Shown: piece after piece, positions 25,247 through 34,249 of the stretch | How the letters are laid out: every line of letters begins with the position of its first letter | Position numbering within the stretch: the stretch's first letter is position 1 | From: Saprospiraceae bacterium | GTDB taxonomy: Bacteria; Bacteroidota; Bacteroidia; Chitinophagales; Saprospiraceae | Length of the DNA stretch: 64,000 bases | Reading direction: 5' to 3' | NCBI GenBank assembly: GCA_028285085.1 | Contig: JANQQI010000094.1 | Span: 47,383-111,382 of the forward strand | Notes under the pieces: generated by a model | Seen by the model: only the letters and a program-made list of their open reading frames with translations | Databases searched by the model: none | What the model was told of the DNA's origin: nothing | Position numbers and translations under genes: made by a program

Positions 25247-25642
25247 ATGAAAATAGTGATACAAGGCTTTGGAATGCTACTACTTATCCTGATGCCCTAC
25301 GCCATGTGCGCTCAGGATCAAGAGATGACAGATTGGCTGTTAGGGGAGTGGTCATTGGTGAAGGAAGCCCCTCAGTTTGGCATCCCGGAAGAGATGAATC
25401 CGGTGCGAGGCACTGATCTGACGAAACAAGATGCCCAGGCGCCAAAATTGACTTTTGAGCCCAATAATCGTTATCGCTATCAATCTCCAGACGAATCTAT
25501 TGAAGGTACTTATCGGTTGACCTACGGGGAGTTGACCATTGGAGCGGAGCGATATCGCATCATCACGCTCAATGATACAGAGATGATATTGGAAAAAGGT
25601 GATGTTTTGATCACCCGCTACATTTATCAAAAACAGTTCTAA
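25247..25642 (+). CDS. Small secreted lipocalin-like protein
   Basis: A 131-residue protein with a signal peptide ending near YAMCAQ. The mature part begins with LLGEWSL and continues as short alternating strands (KLTFEPNNRYRYQS, GTYRLTYGELTIGAERYRI, MILEKGDVLITRYIY). This is the layout of Bacteroidota lipocalin-like domains, in which a conserved Trp opens the barrel. A ligand-binding role is possible; no function is known. Confidence 0.6.
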   Translation: MKIVIQGFGMLLLILMPYAMCAQDQEMTDWLLGEWSLVKEAPQFGIPEEMNPVRGTDLTKQDAQAPKLTFEPNNRYRYQSPDESIEGTYRLTYGELTIGAERYRIITLNDTEMILEKGDVLITRYIYQKQF

Positions 25643-25658
25643 GCGGGTTGAAGCATTT

Positions 25659-26366
25659 TTATTCCGCCATTTGATCCAGACGATCCATCAAACGTTGTCG
25701 ATAGGTGCGGCCAATGGGAATTTGTTTTTGGTTGATTTTCAGAAATTCCCGCTCCACTTGCTCCAAGTGTAAAAGCGAAACGGCAAAACTTTTATGTACC
25801 CGACAAAAATAGGAAGGGAAGACCTCCTCTAAATCGGACATCGTTTGACGGCTCAAGTAGCGCTTTTCGAGCGTATGGTAAACCACGTAATTCTCCGCTT
25901 TTTCCAAATACAGAATATCCCGCCAAGAGAGTTTGTAAGTCACCGGCCCACTTTTGAGGTAAATAATATCCGCAAATATGGGCTTTGCCGGTAGGGGAGA
26001 CTGAGGTTGCTGCTGCCATCTCATAGCCCGGTTGCAAGCTTTAAGAAAGCGCGGAAAGCTAATGGGTTTTAGCAGATAGTCTACCGCTTCGAGATCAAAA
26101 CCCTCTACGGCGTATTCTGGGTACGCGGTGGTGAAAATTACCGCCGGTGGGCGAGCCAAACTTTTATAAAACTCCAGGCCCGATAAATTGGGCAAATTGA
26201 TGTCTAAAAAGAGCAAATCCACCGCTTCATTTTGCAATTCCGGGAGAGCTTTCAGCGGATCGCGCGCTTCACCTACTAAATCAATCCCCGGTATGCGCGC
26301 CAGGTAATTCCTCAGGAGCGCGATAGCTTGAATTTCGTCTTCTATGATGTAGCCACGCAGGATCAT
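25659..26366 (-). CDS. LytTR-family response regulator
   Basis: The 235-residue protein has a receiver domain (about 1-120; phosphoacceptor D55 in LLFLDINLPNLSG, YIIEDE near the N-terminus, and lysine in YLLKPISF). A LytTR DNA-binding domain (about 135-235) follows with YLSRQTMSDLEEVF and FCRVHKSFAVSL. I chose the ATG at 26366, which overlaps the kinase stop by 4 nt (ATGA). The longer frame to 26591 would sit wholly inside the kinase gene. It acts with the upstream kinase; the target genes are unknown, with the divergent DUF5916 gene a candidate. Confidence 0.92.
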   Translation of the reverse strand: MILRGYIIEDEIQAIALLRNYLARIPGIDLVGEARDPLKALPELQNEAVDLLFLDINLPNLSGLEFYKSLARPPAVIFTTAYPEYAVEGFDLEAVDYLLKPISFPRFLKACNRAMRWQQQPQSPLPAKPIFADIIYLKSGPVTYKLSWRDILYLEKAENYVVYHTLEKRYLSRQTMSDLEEVFPSYFCRVHKSFAVSLLHLEQVEREFLKINQKQIPIGRTYRQRLMDRLDQMAE

Positions 26367-27403
26367 GTCATCGTAGGTAAGTCGATGCGTAAACGAGTGA
26401 TAAAGAATTTTTCCAGCCGTTCGATGGTCAATTGATGTTGGCCGGGGTAGATAAGCTGGAGTCGTTTTCTGACATTGCTTAATCCAATGCCGGCCTGCTT
26501 TAAGGTAGACGTCTTTTCTGTAAAAAAGGTGTTTTTTATAATAAAATCCAAATGTCCTCCCTTGATCAACAGATGAATATGGACCAGACAACGCTGTTCG
26601 GGACGTAGCCCGTGTTTGAAAGCATTTTCGACTAGCGGGAGAAGGATGACCGGGGAAATGAGGCGACCATCCGGCTGCCCCTCAATATTAAACGAAATGG
26701 TCGCATCGTCCGCCTCAGCAATACGTAATTGTTGAATATCCAGGTAGTTTTGGACCAATTGAATCTCCTTTTCTAAAGCGATTTTGTCCGCGCTACTTTC
26801 ATAAGTAAGGTATTGCATAACCCCGGATAAATTCTCCAGCCCCGCAGCAATATCATCTCGCTCCTTTTGTATGGCCATGCTGTATAAATTATTGAGTGCG
26901 TTGAAAAGAAAGTGCGGATTGATCTGCGCTTTGAGAAAGGCCAATTCAGTAGCCAGCTGTTCCTCCTGCAATTCATGCTTACTACGTTCCTGTTGGAGAT
27001 AGAGTTTGAAAAAACGGATTAAAGCGGCGAGTCCCATAATGGACAGTAACACAAAAGAGTTGCGCAAAATGGGGATATCGTTGAAAAAGCGAAAGACCAA
27101 ACCCGTATCACTGAGTATATCGTGAATTAAACTGGAACTGATAATGACCCGATCAAGTAAAGTCGTGACGATAAAATTCAGAATAAAGGCCAGCGAAAAG
27201 TAAAGATAGTTTTTCTGGCGGATCAACCAGCGAGGGACAAAATCGTAAATCACTAGGTAAGTTGCGGCCATCATCAAGGGCAGGCGGACCAGATTAAATT
27301 GGATAAATACCCAGCCAAATTTGCCATTGTAGTCATAGATGGCACTGGTCCAAAAAAGGATAATGGTCCAAAAAAGCAAGTGAGTAAAAATACGTCGCAT
27401 CAC
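26363..27403 (-). CDS. LytS/YehU-type sensor histidine kinase
   Basis: The 346-residue protein has four predicted membrane helices (about residues 5-25, 35-53, 64-88 and 116-135). A His_kinase domain follows with the phosphoacceptor H164 in AQINPHFLFNALNNLYSMAI, then an ATPase domain with PVILLPLVENAFKHG and GIGLSNVRKRLQLIYPG. It lacks a large extracellular sensor, so the signal is probably felt in the membrane. Translationally coupled to the LytTR regulator. Confidence 0.92.
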   Translation of the reverse strand: MMRRIFTHLLFWTIILFWTSAIYDYNGKFGWVFIQFNLVRLPLMMAATYLVIYDFVPRWLIRQKNYLYFSLAFILNFIVTTLLDRVIISSSLIHDILSDTGLVFRFFNDIPILRNSFVLLSIMGLAALIRFFKLYLQQERSKHELQEEQLATELAFLKAQINPHFLFNALNNLYSMAIQKERDDIAAGLENLSGVMQYLTYESSADKIALEKEIQLVQNYLDIQQLRIAEADDATISFNIEGQPDGRLISPVILLPLVENAFKHGLRPEQRCLVHIHLLIKGGHLDFIIKNTFFTEKTSTLKQAGIGLSNVRKRLQLIYPGQHQLTIERLEKFFITRLRIDLPTMT

Positions 27404-27590
27404 TTACGAAGATACAATACCTGGTTCTTTGAAGGTCGAAAATGTGGTGAATGACCGATTAATTGGTGTGAGCGACTATGTTTTCAGTTGTTGGGCGCAA
27501 AAGACTGGTCGTTGCCGTCATTTTTATAGCAGGACGCTGAGGCTGGACTAAATTAGAAGCCAATCAAATGAAAATCGAATGCTTGATCGA

Positions 27591-29798
27591 ATGACTTGGC
27601 TCTTTTTCTGCCTGGTGCCGCCCCTCTTTGGCTTGGCACAATCGATGGCGGCCCCGCAAGCTGTGCAGCGTCAGCTAAATATTTTGCCCGTTTCTGAAAA
27701 AATCACCGTTGACGGCCAACTCAATGAGCGTTGTTGGCAAAGCAGCTCAGTGGCTACCGACTTTTGGCTACAAGCACCAGTGGACGGCGAACGTGCGGCT
27801 CAAAAAACCGAAGTTCGTGTGGCCTACGATAAGCGTTACGTTTACATTGCCGCCACCTGTTGGGATAGCGAAGATTATGTCATCCAAACCTTAAAGCGTG
27901 ATAATTACGGCCAAAGCGACGAATTTGCCGTGGTCTTGGATCCCATGTGCGCACAAACCAATGGCAATGCCTTTTCGGTAAATGCCCGCGGGGCACAGAC
28001 GGAATCCTTGATTTCTCCCTCCGGTTCTGGTCTGGCAGCCAACGGTATCGATGCCAGTTGGGATAACAAATGGCTGGTTGCCGTAGAAAATTATGCGGAT
28101 CGCTGGACCTTGGAAATGGCCATTCCTTTCAAAACCTTGCGATTTAAGACCGACTTAAAACAATGGCATATCAATTTCATTCGCCTCGAACCGGGGCGCA
28201 ATGAAACCCACGTCTGGTCACCGGTGCCTCGACAGTTTGATGCCTTTGATTTAGGCTATCTGGGGCGTTTGGTTTGGGACGAAGCACCCGCTAAAGCGGG
28301 TAAAAATGTAGCTTTGATTCCTTACGTTAGTACCATCAATAATAAAAGTTTTCGCCCGAATACGCCGGCTGACACAGAATTGGAAGTGGGGGCCCAGGCT
28401 AAAGTAGCGCTGACGCCTTCTCTGAATCTCGATTTGACGTATAATCCCGATTTTTCCCAAGTGGAGGTGGACGATCAGGTGACCAATTTGACGCGTTTTA
28501 ATATCTTCTTTCCCGAAAAGCGGCAGTTTTTCTTAGAAAACGCTGATGTGTTTAATGAGTTTGGGCAATTTGCTGAACGACCGTTCTATTCTCGTCGGAT
28601 TGGCCTGGACGCAGCGGGGAATCCGGTACCCATTCTTTACGGCTTGCGTCTAACGGGGAATCTCAACTCCAGACTGCGAGTCGGACTGATTAATATGCAT
28701 ACCGAAGGGGAGGAGCAGCGAATGGGGCAAAATTACAGTGCGTTGACTTTTCAACACCGACTTTGGAAACGCTCGTCCATCAAAGGGATTTTTCTCAATC
28801 GACAGGCCTTTGATGGTAATGAACAATTATCGCAAGACTACGGCCGAAACCTCGGTGGAGAATTCAACTTTTCAACGGCCAACGGCCAGTGGCGCGCTTT
28901 GGTGGGGTACCTACATTCGTTCAAGGACGGCTATACGAGTAAGAATCGGCATGTGTACGGTCGCTTTGATTACGATGGAATTAATTTTCGGACTTTACTC
29001 ACCGTCCAGCACATGGGCGAAAACTACTTTGCGGACATGGGCTTCAATCGTCGTCAGCTGAATTTCGATCCCACATCCGGCACCTTTGCCCGAGTGGGCT
29101 TCACCCAGATTGGGAACATGCTCAATTACTATTACTATCCGACCAATAGTAAGTCTGTGAACTTTCATTGGTCGGGCATTGAGAATTTTGTTTTTCTCAA
29201 TACCAATGGCACACTTAACGAATGGTATACCCGAGTGCGTCATTTCATTTTCTTTAAGAACACCAGTCAACTGCGCTTTCGCTTGAATAACAACTACGTT
29301 GATTTGCTCTTTCCCTTCGCGATTGCCAAAGAGCCTTTGCCGGCTCAGGCTTATAATATGCTGGAATTCAATGTGCAGTTTAATACGGATCTACGAAAGC
29401 TTTTGTATGCGGAGGTGTTTAGCGTTTACGGAGAGTTTTATGGCGGGAATAAGCTGACCAATCAAATCAGTTTGACCTATCGAGCACAGCCTTGGGGAAA
29501 TTTCACCCTCGGACTTGAGCAGAACGACATCTGGTTGCCACAGCCGTTTGGCAATGTGCATCTAACCTTGGCGACAGCTCGGTTGGAATTCAATTTTGCG
29601 ACAAATCTATTTTGGACCACCTATATTCAGTACAATACCCAAAGTGATAATTTCAACATCAATAGCCGTTTCCAGTGGCGATTCGCACCGATGTCTGATT
29701 TGTTTTTAGTGTATACTGACAATTATTTGGTGGATGGGCTGTTTGGCCCTAAAAATCGTTCACTGGCGCTAAAGGTTAACTATTGGCTGAGCCTCTAA
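27591..29798 (+). CDS. DUF5916 protein with N-terminal CBM9-like domain
   Basis: About 735 residues, with ATGs at 27579 and 27591 both possible; 27591 gives a compact signal peptide (MTWLFFCLVPPLFGLAQS). Residues about 30-215 form a carbohydrate-binding-module-9-like domain (KITVDGQLNERCWQ, VRVAYDKRYVYIAATCWD). The rest is the DUF5916 region, with FNIFFPEKRQFFLENADVF and many alternating strands ending LKVNYWLSL, consistent with an outer-membrane beta-barrel. The family is widespread in Bacteroidota and has no settled function; sugar-related uptake or binding is a guess from CBM9. Divergent from the LytTR operon. Confidence 0.85.
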   Translation: MTWLFFCLVPPLFGLAQSMAAPQAVQRQLNILPVSEKITVDGQLNERCWQSSSVATDFWLQAPVDGERAAQKTEVRVAYDKRYVYIAATCWDSEDYVIQTLKRDNYGQSDEFAVVLDPMCAQTNGNAFSVNARGAQTESLISPSGSGLAANGIDASWDNKWLVAVENYADRWTLEMAIPFKTLRFKTDLKQWHINFIRLEPGRNETHVWSPVPRQFDAFDLGYLGRLVWDEAPAKAGKNVALIPYVSTINNKSFRPNTPADTELEVGAQAKVALTPSLNLDLTYNPDFSQVEVDDQVTNLTRFNIFFPEKRQFFLENADVFNEFGQFAERPFYSRRIGLDAAGNPVPILYGLRLTGNLNSRLRVGLINMHTEGEEQRMGQNYSALTFQHRLWKRSSIKGIFLNRQAFDGNEQLSQDYGRNLGGEFNFSTANGQWRALVGYLHSFKDGYTSKNRHVYGRFDYDGINFRTLLTVQHMGENYFADMGFNRRQLNFDPTSGTFARVGFTQIGNMLNYYYYPTNSKSVNFHWSGIENFVFLNTNGTLNEWYTRVRHFIFFKNTSQLRFRLNNNYVDLLFPFAIAKEPLPAQAYNMLEFNVQFNTDLRKLLYAEVFSVYGEFYGGNKLTNQISLTYRAQPWGNFTLGLEQNDIWLPQPFGNVHLTLATARLEFNFATNLFWTTYIQYNTQSDNFNINSRFQWRFAPMSDLFLVYTDNYLVDGLFGPKNRSLALKVNYWLSL

Positions 29799-29806
29799 AT
29801 TGGCAA

Positions 29807-31675
29807 CTACTTCTTTTTACGCTTTCGCTTTTTCTTCTTTGGACGTTTTACTTTTTTACCGTCGATGTAATAATGGCTAGAGGAATCGCTAGCTGGTCGG
29901 TAGAATAAAACCTCAGAGTTTGTAAGCTCTCCGTGGGTATAAGTTTCAATACTGACTTTTACTTCAGGTGAATAACGCCATCCACCAGCCGGAGAGGGTC
30001 TGACAACATCATTAGCACCGACCAAAAAGGTGCCTTCGAAGGGTTGATTATTTTGTAGTGTACCATAAGTGTGATGTATTACCGAATCAATTTGAAACCA
30101 ATCTTCTCTAGCCTTTAGGGTGAGGCTATCCCAGTATTGAACTGATTTAGGCGCTCCGTTTGGAAAATAATAACGCATAGTATCCAGGGGGGTATCCTCC
30201 CAAGTTCGAGAATTAGCATACGTTGACAAGGGCCGGTAAGGAGGGATGGATTGTGGTTGAAACTGGTTTTTAGGTGAGGAAGATTGAAAGCGGTATTGCT
30301 GTCGTGATACAACGTATATGCTATCGCGGGGCGACCCAATAATAACTTCAGAGTGACCAGGTCTTATTGGTCGTGAGTCAGAGGGAAATCGATGGTGGTA
30401 ATAGTTATAATCGTAATGGACCCATTCCCCGACGGGCGCATCTCGATCGAATTGGCCACTAACCGCAAGATAAGGGGTCGGTTGATCGTGTTCATAGTGA
30501 TAATCGTATTCCAGATAAGGACCAGCGCGTAAGTCTTGCTCAAAATGCCATATTTTCAGATGAATTTTACCCCAACGCTCTTGCCACTGTCCATCCTTTT
30601 TACCATTCACATACTGACCGTCTATTGCCCAATTACCACTCCTGATGGTGAGTGGGCCATGTAGTTGCCCCTGTAATAATCCCGCTTGTAAAGTATCTTT
30701 TTCATAGTTTGACGATGGAGTGATTTGTTTCATGGAGAGCAGCCCGGTCGCCAAACTATCCGTTGGATGCGTAAAATGCCTGAAAGCACGAGCTAATAAT
30801 GCCTTGTTTACTGGGTCAGCCCAACTCGTAGGTGTTTTTTGGAACGTTTTAGGAGTGAAATGGGCGATTGTAGTACCGGTTTTGGGGATCGGAAGACGGG
30901 TATCTTTAAAAATACTCGCTCGGAGCGGGTAGTGCTTAACGTATTCTTCGTAGATAAAACCGGATTCGTCTCTTTTCACAAAATGGAAATAGTCTAAAGC
31001 GATGTCCGGTCGCTTATCGTGAGGAAATGAGCCTGGAACGTAATGCGCGTTTTCGTTTTGACACTCGACCTCAATCCACGCCTCGTAGTCTTTCCGGTAA
31101 TCGGCCCAAAGTCCAAAGTCAGGAAAAGGGCGAACGCGGTGATAGAGATCCCAATCGTTGAAAATAAGTTGTAAATAAGGGGAGGTGTCAAGAGCTATCT
31201 TTATCTGAGAAATAGGCTGATTGTACTCCACTGTTCCATCGGGCTGTAAATTAAAATAGGTCATGCTCTGCCGAACACCTTCCGCAAAATCTGCGGTGGA
31301 TAGTTGTATCCGCTTGAACTTAGAATGTAAAACAAATTGACCATAGTTATTATAGTCCTGTTCGGTATAATGCTCTATGATCCAGCTCTTCTCTTTTTTC
31401 AAGGTAACAGCGATCACTTTCCCCACATCTAAATGCTCCGAAGGCTGACCGCTCCACTTGTAACGCAGCTTAATATTTTTGCCCACCTTTTTAGGTAGTA
31501 GTAACGCTTCGCCTTTTACAATCTCCTGAATTTCAACTTTAACAATCTTTCCTTTTATCGCCTTAATTTCTCCCAATAAGTAAGCATCCGCCTTTTGTAA
31601 TTCATACAAAGAAGGTTGCGCTAGCAGGACGACGGAATAAAACAAGCAAAATAGGAGGCAGAGTGGTCGCAGCAT
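29807..31675 (-). CDS. Secreted protein with MORN-like repeats and a Lys/Arg-rich tail
   Basis: About 622 residues from the ATG at 31675 (MLRPLCLLFCLFYSVVLLAQ, a good signal peptide); the frame also opens at 31705. The N-terminal about 100 residues look like a small beta domain (GKIVKVEIQEIVKG). The region of about residues 320-440 has MORN-like units such as GQYVNGKKDGQWQERW and GQFDRDAPVGEWVHYDYN, as in YwqK-type proteins. The last 16 residues are almost all Lys and Arg. Overall family not recognised. Its 3-prime end is 8 nt from the convergent DUF5916 gene. Confidence 0.6.
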   Translation of the reverse strand: MLRPLCLLFCLFYSVVLLAQPSLYELQKADAYLLGEIKAIKGKIVKVEIQEIVKGEALLLPKKVGKNIKLRYKWSGQPSEHLDVGKVIAVTLKKEKSWIIEHYTEQDYNNYGQFVLHSKFKRIQLSTADFAEGVRQSMTYFNLQPDGTVEYNQPISQIKIALDTSPYLQLIFNDWDLYHRVRPFPDFGLWADYRKDYEAWIEVECQNENAHYVPGSFPHDKRPDIALDYFHFVKRDESGFIYEEYVKHYPLRASIFKDTRLPIPKTGTTIAHFTPKTFQKTPTSWADPVNKALLARAFRHFTHPTDSLATGLLSMKQITPSSNYEKDTLQAGLLQGQLHGPLTIRSGNWAIDGQYVNGKKDGQWQERWGKIHLKIWHFEQDLRAGPYLEYDYHYEHDQPTPYLAVSGQFDRDAPVGEWVHYDYNYYHHRFPSDSRPIRPGHSEVIIGSPRDSIYVVSRQQYRFQSSSPKNQFQPQSIPPYRPLSTYANSRTWEDTPLDTMRYYFPNGAPKSVQYWDSLTLKAREDWFQIDSVIHHTYGTLQNNQPFEGTFLVGANDVVRPSPAGGWRYSPEVKVSIETYTHGELTNSEVLFYRPASDSSSHYYIDGKKVKRPKKKKRKRKKK

Positions 31676-31735
31676 CTGTTTTTTTGAAAGATAATTGCTT
31701 CTCACAACGCCTTCAAACCGATTCTTTGAGATAGG

Positions 31736-32455
31736 TCAGCTTCCTGAATTAGGGTGTAAATTGTAATGGGCACTGAGTTGCAGTTGGCTTTTTTGCCAAT
31801 TATCGGTAGTTTGCTCCATCCACCCGAGCTGGATTTTGAGATTATCCAGGACACTGTATCCCAAGGCAGCATAGAATCGATTGCGATCAAATAGCTCTAC
31901 AGTTCGACCGTCACCAATACTGCGTTCTCCATTGACAAAGAGTTCGTTATATAGCGCAAGGTAAAGTGCTCCTTTGGACATACCTTTCTTGTTGAGGGGT
32001 ACACTAAGAAAAAGCGCGTAACGCCAACGGGTACGTAAATCCTGTGATTCTACGAAACGCTGTTCGTAGCGAAAGCGGTGCCGGAGGCGCACAATTTTGC
32101 CAAGCCTTTGGGGTAAGAGTGCTTCCTGGTAAATCCGGTTTTCGGAAACGGTGGCATCACTATCTCCAAAAGCACCAGTGGTGATATTGGCGTAACCCAG
32201 CGTAAAAATCGCATCGGTATCTTTGGGCCGGTAGGTCAGGCCACTTCGTAGCAGCAACTGTTCTAGATCTCCAATGATATCCCAATTACGGAATTGGAAA
32301 TCCCCCTGTACACCAAAGCGACTTTCTTTGAACTTCGCATCGTAAAATAGCATGTACCAGGCACCCGCTTGATCTTCATCGATTTGAGCCTTGGCCCGAT
32401 GAGATAATAATAGAACAGCGAGCAAGAAAAATCCGGTAATCCATTGTCGTTTCAT
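31736..32455 (-). CDS. DUF2490 outer-membrane protein
   Basis: The 239-residue protein has a signal peptide ending near HRAKAQ. The mature opening QAGAWYMLFYDAKFKESRFGVQGDFQFRNWD is typical of DUF2490, and the rest alternates short strands (FTLGYANITT, RLRHRFRYEQRF, LKIQLGWMEQ) as expected of a beta-barrel. The function of the family is unknown. It follows the sialidase gene by 92 nt on the same strand. Confidence 0.85.
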   Translation of the reverse strand: MKRQWITGFFLLAVLLLSHRAKAQIDEDQAGAWYMLFYDAKFKESRFGVQGDFQFRNWDIIGDLEQLLLRSGLTYRPKDTDAIFTLGYANITTGAFGDSDATVSENRIYQEALLPQRLGKIVRLRHRFRYEQRFVESQDLRTRWRYALFLSVPLNKKGMSKGALYLALYNELFVNGERSIGDGRTVELFDRNRFYAALGYSVLDNLKIQLGWMEQTTDNWQKSQLQLSAHYNLHPNSGS

Positions 32456-32547
32456 GTCATTAGTAGTTTGTGGTATGAAGGTGTTTTAAAATAAATTGGC
32501 TGGATTTTTAATTCAAATCTTGCCGCTGTGATGTTGTTTTGATCATT

Positions 32548-34224
32548 TTATTTTTCAAATGTACGAAAAGCAATTCCATCTCTTGACCAGACGCGTCCAC
32601 ATTCAAACAAACAGCCAATCTGACCATCCTGAAGAACGATTAAATCGGAATAGCCTGCATACCCCTCAAAGATCGTGGCTATAGGTTCCCAGCTTTGCCC
32701 GTCATCAAAACTGCGTTGTAGGACCAGATTTTCGCGTCGAAATTTGTGGCGTGGATTCGAAAAAATCGCCACAAATTGCCCGGTAGAATCTAAGTAGCTA
32801 TCCAAACTTCCTTGACAGTTTGGCCCATAGAGTTCATCGTCTAATTGTTGATCAACCAGAGTAACGCCACCATCGTAGCTGTAGGCCACGCTACGGGCGA
32901 AAGTCGGGACTTCATCGGCTTTGCGCATATTGAGCATCAAGCCACCACCGCTGATCTCGGCTACTTCGCATTCATTGTTCTCCGCCTCCGGCGATGGCCC
33001 TCCGATGTTCCAATTCAAGCCGCCATCGTCGGAGTACAGCAGGAAGCATCGGACTTCAGGTTGGCCATTTTCAATGCTTGAATAATGACTAGGAATTAGC
33101 ATGCGATGGTTATAGCTGGGATGACGCATCTGCAGCCCGGAGCCAGAGCCCGAGACGACCAATTGCCAATCCGGTTGTTTAACCTGATCAGTTATTTCAC
33201 GGATGGGTGACCAGCTGTCACCGTGATCATCCGAAGTCACTTGAAACATACGGCGTGTGTCTGTACTGGTTTTATTCTTGATTGCGGGGACTCGGTCTGT
33301 TCCCAATTGCCACCCCATGAGTAAGACGACTCGTCCACTGACTCGGTCTACAATGGGCACGGGATAACAACAGGTGTTGGTGCTATCTTCCCAGATTAAT
33401 TGGACTGGTCCCCAGCTTTTGCCATTGTCGGTAGATTTTTTCATCACAATGTTCACATCGTAATTATCGCGACAGCTATTTTCTCGTCCTTCCGCAAAGG
33501 CTAGCAAGCTGCCATCCTGGGTTTGCACAATTGAGGGGACTCGAAAGCAGGCATAGCCAGCTTCTCCGTTTTGAAAAACGTATTCTGGCTCTGGCATTGG
33601 CTTAATGTTGCCTTGAAGTTGCCATTCGTAGATACGTATCCGATTTTGCCAAGGGCGGATACCAACGCTGCCGGCCAAAGGACTACTAAAAGCGTCTAGC
33701 GTTTGCTCCGTGATGAGTTGTTGATCAATGAGAAAACGCACTCGGCTATCTTCACGAATCACCTCAAACCAAAATGGTTCTCCGACACTGATCACCGAAG
33801 CCGCTGGTGCCAAGAGCACTAAAGAGTCAAGAACGGGAGAATAGAAAAATAGGCGTTCGCGCAACGTCGGATCGCTATTGCGGGAGTCAAATCCAAAATG
33901 ATGATTGAATAGCCAAAGAATACTAGTGGTCTGTCCGAGGGTGTCGAAACTCATGCGCATCTTCATATGAAAATCACCCTCTTCGATCCGAAAACCACTG
34001 TAAGCCATATTGTTGAAATTATCGCCTTGGCCCGAGCAGTAAATGTAGCCCTCGCCAGTCTTCCATTTATCGCCCATCAAAATCGCATTTACCGGCTCGC
34101 CAGCTTGGATGATTGGCTGGAAATTATCAGACCCTGGAGGCTGGCCGCAAGACAGCCAGCAAGAGCCATAGATAAGCCAGGCGAGGAGGGTGTAAACTTG
34201 CCGAGAATAGGTATATTGGGCCAT
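32548..34224 (-). CDS. Exo-sialidase (GH33-like)
   Basis: The 558-residue protein has an N-terminal hydrophobic segment with Cys near residue 26 (possible lipoprotein), a beta-sandwich-like region (about 35-195), and a six-bladed propeller of the sialidase family. The arginine motif appears as FRVPSIVQT, followed by AFAEGR. Asp-boxes are visible (STDNGKSWG, SDDHGDSWS, SDDGGLNWN, SFDDGQSWE), and further Arg residues of the triad are likely in MLNMRKAD and near the end. It should release terminal sialic acid. Only 25 nt separate its ATG from the divergent symporter gene, which suggests joint control for sialic acid use. Linkage preference cannot be read from sequence. Confidence 0.88.
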   Translation of the reverse strand: MAQYTYSRQVYTLLAWLIYGSCWLSCGQPPGSDNFQPIIQAGEPVNAILMGDKWKTGEGYIYCSGQGDNFNNMAYSGFRIEEGDFHMKMRMSFDTLGQTTSILWLFNHHFGFDSRNSDPTLRERLFFYSPVLDSLVLLAPAASVISVGEPFWFEVIREDSRVRFLIDQQLITEQTLDAFSSPLAGSVGIRPWQNRIRIYEWQLQGNIKPMPEPEYVFQNGEAGYACFRVPSIVQTQDGSLLAFAEGRENSCRDNYDVNIVMKKSTDNGKSWGPVQLIWEDSTNTCCYPVPIVDRVSGRVVLLMGWQLGTDRVPAIKNKTSTDTRRMFQVTSDDHGDSWSPIREITDQVKQPDWQLVVSGSGSGLQMRHPSYNHRMLIPSHYSSIENGQPEVRCFLLYSDDGGLNWNIGGPSPEAENNECEVAEISGGGLMLNMRKADEVPTFARSVAYSYDGGVTLVDQQLDDELYGPNCQGSLDSYLDSTGQFVAIFSNPRHKFRRENLVLQRSFDDGQSWEPIATIFEGYAGYSDLIVLQDGQIGCLFECGRVWSRDGIAFRTFEK

Positions 34225-34249
34225 GGAACAACCGATGAATGTTGATTAA

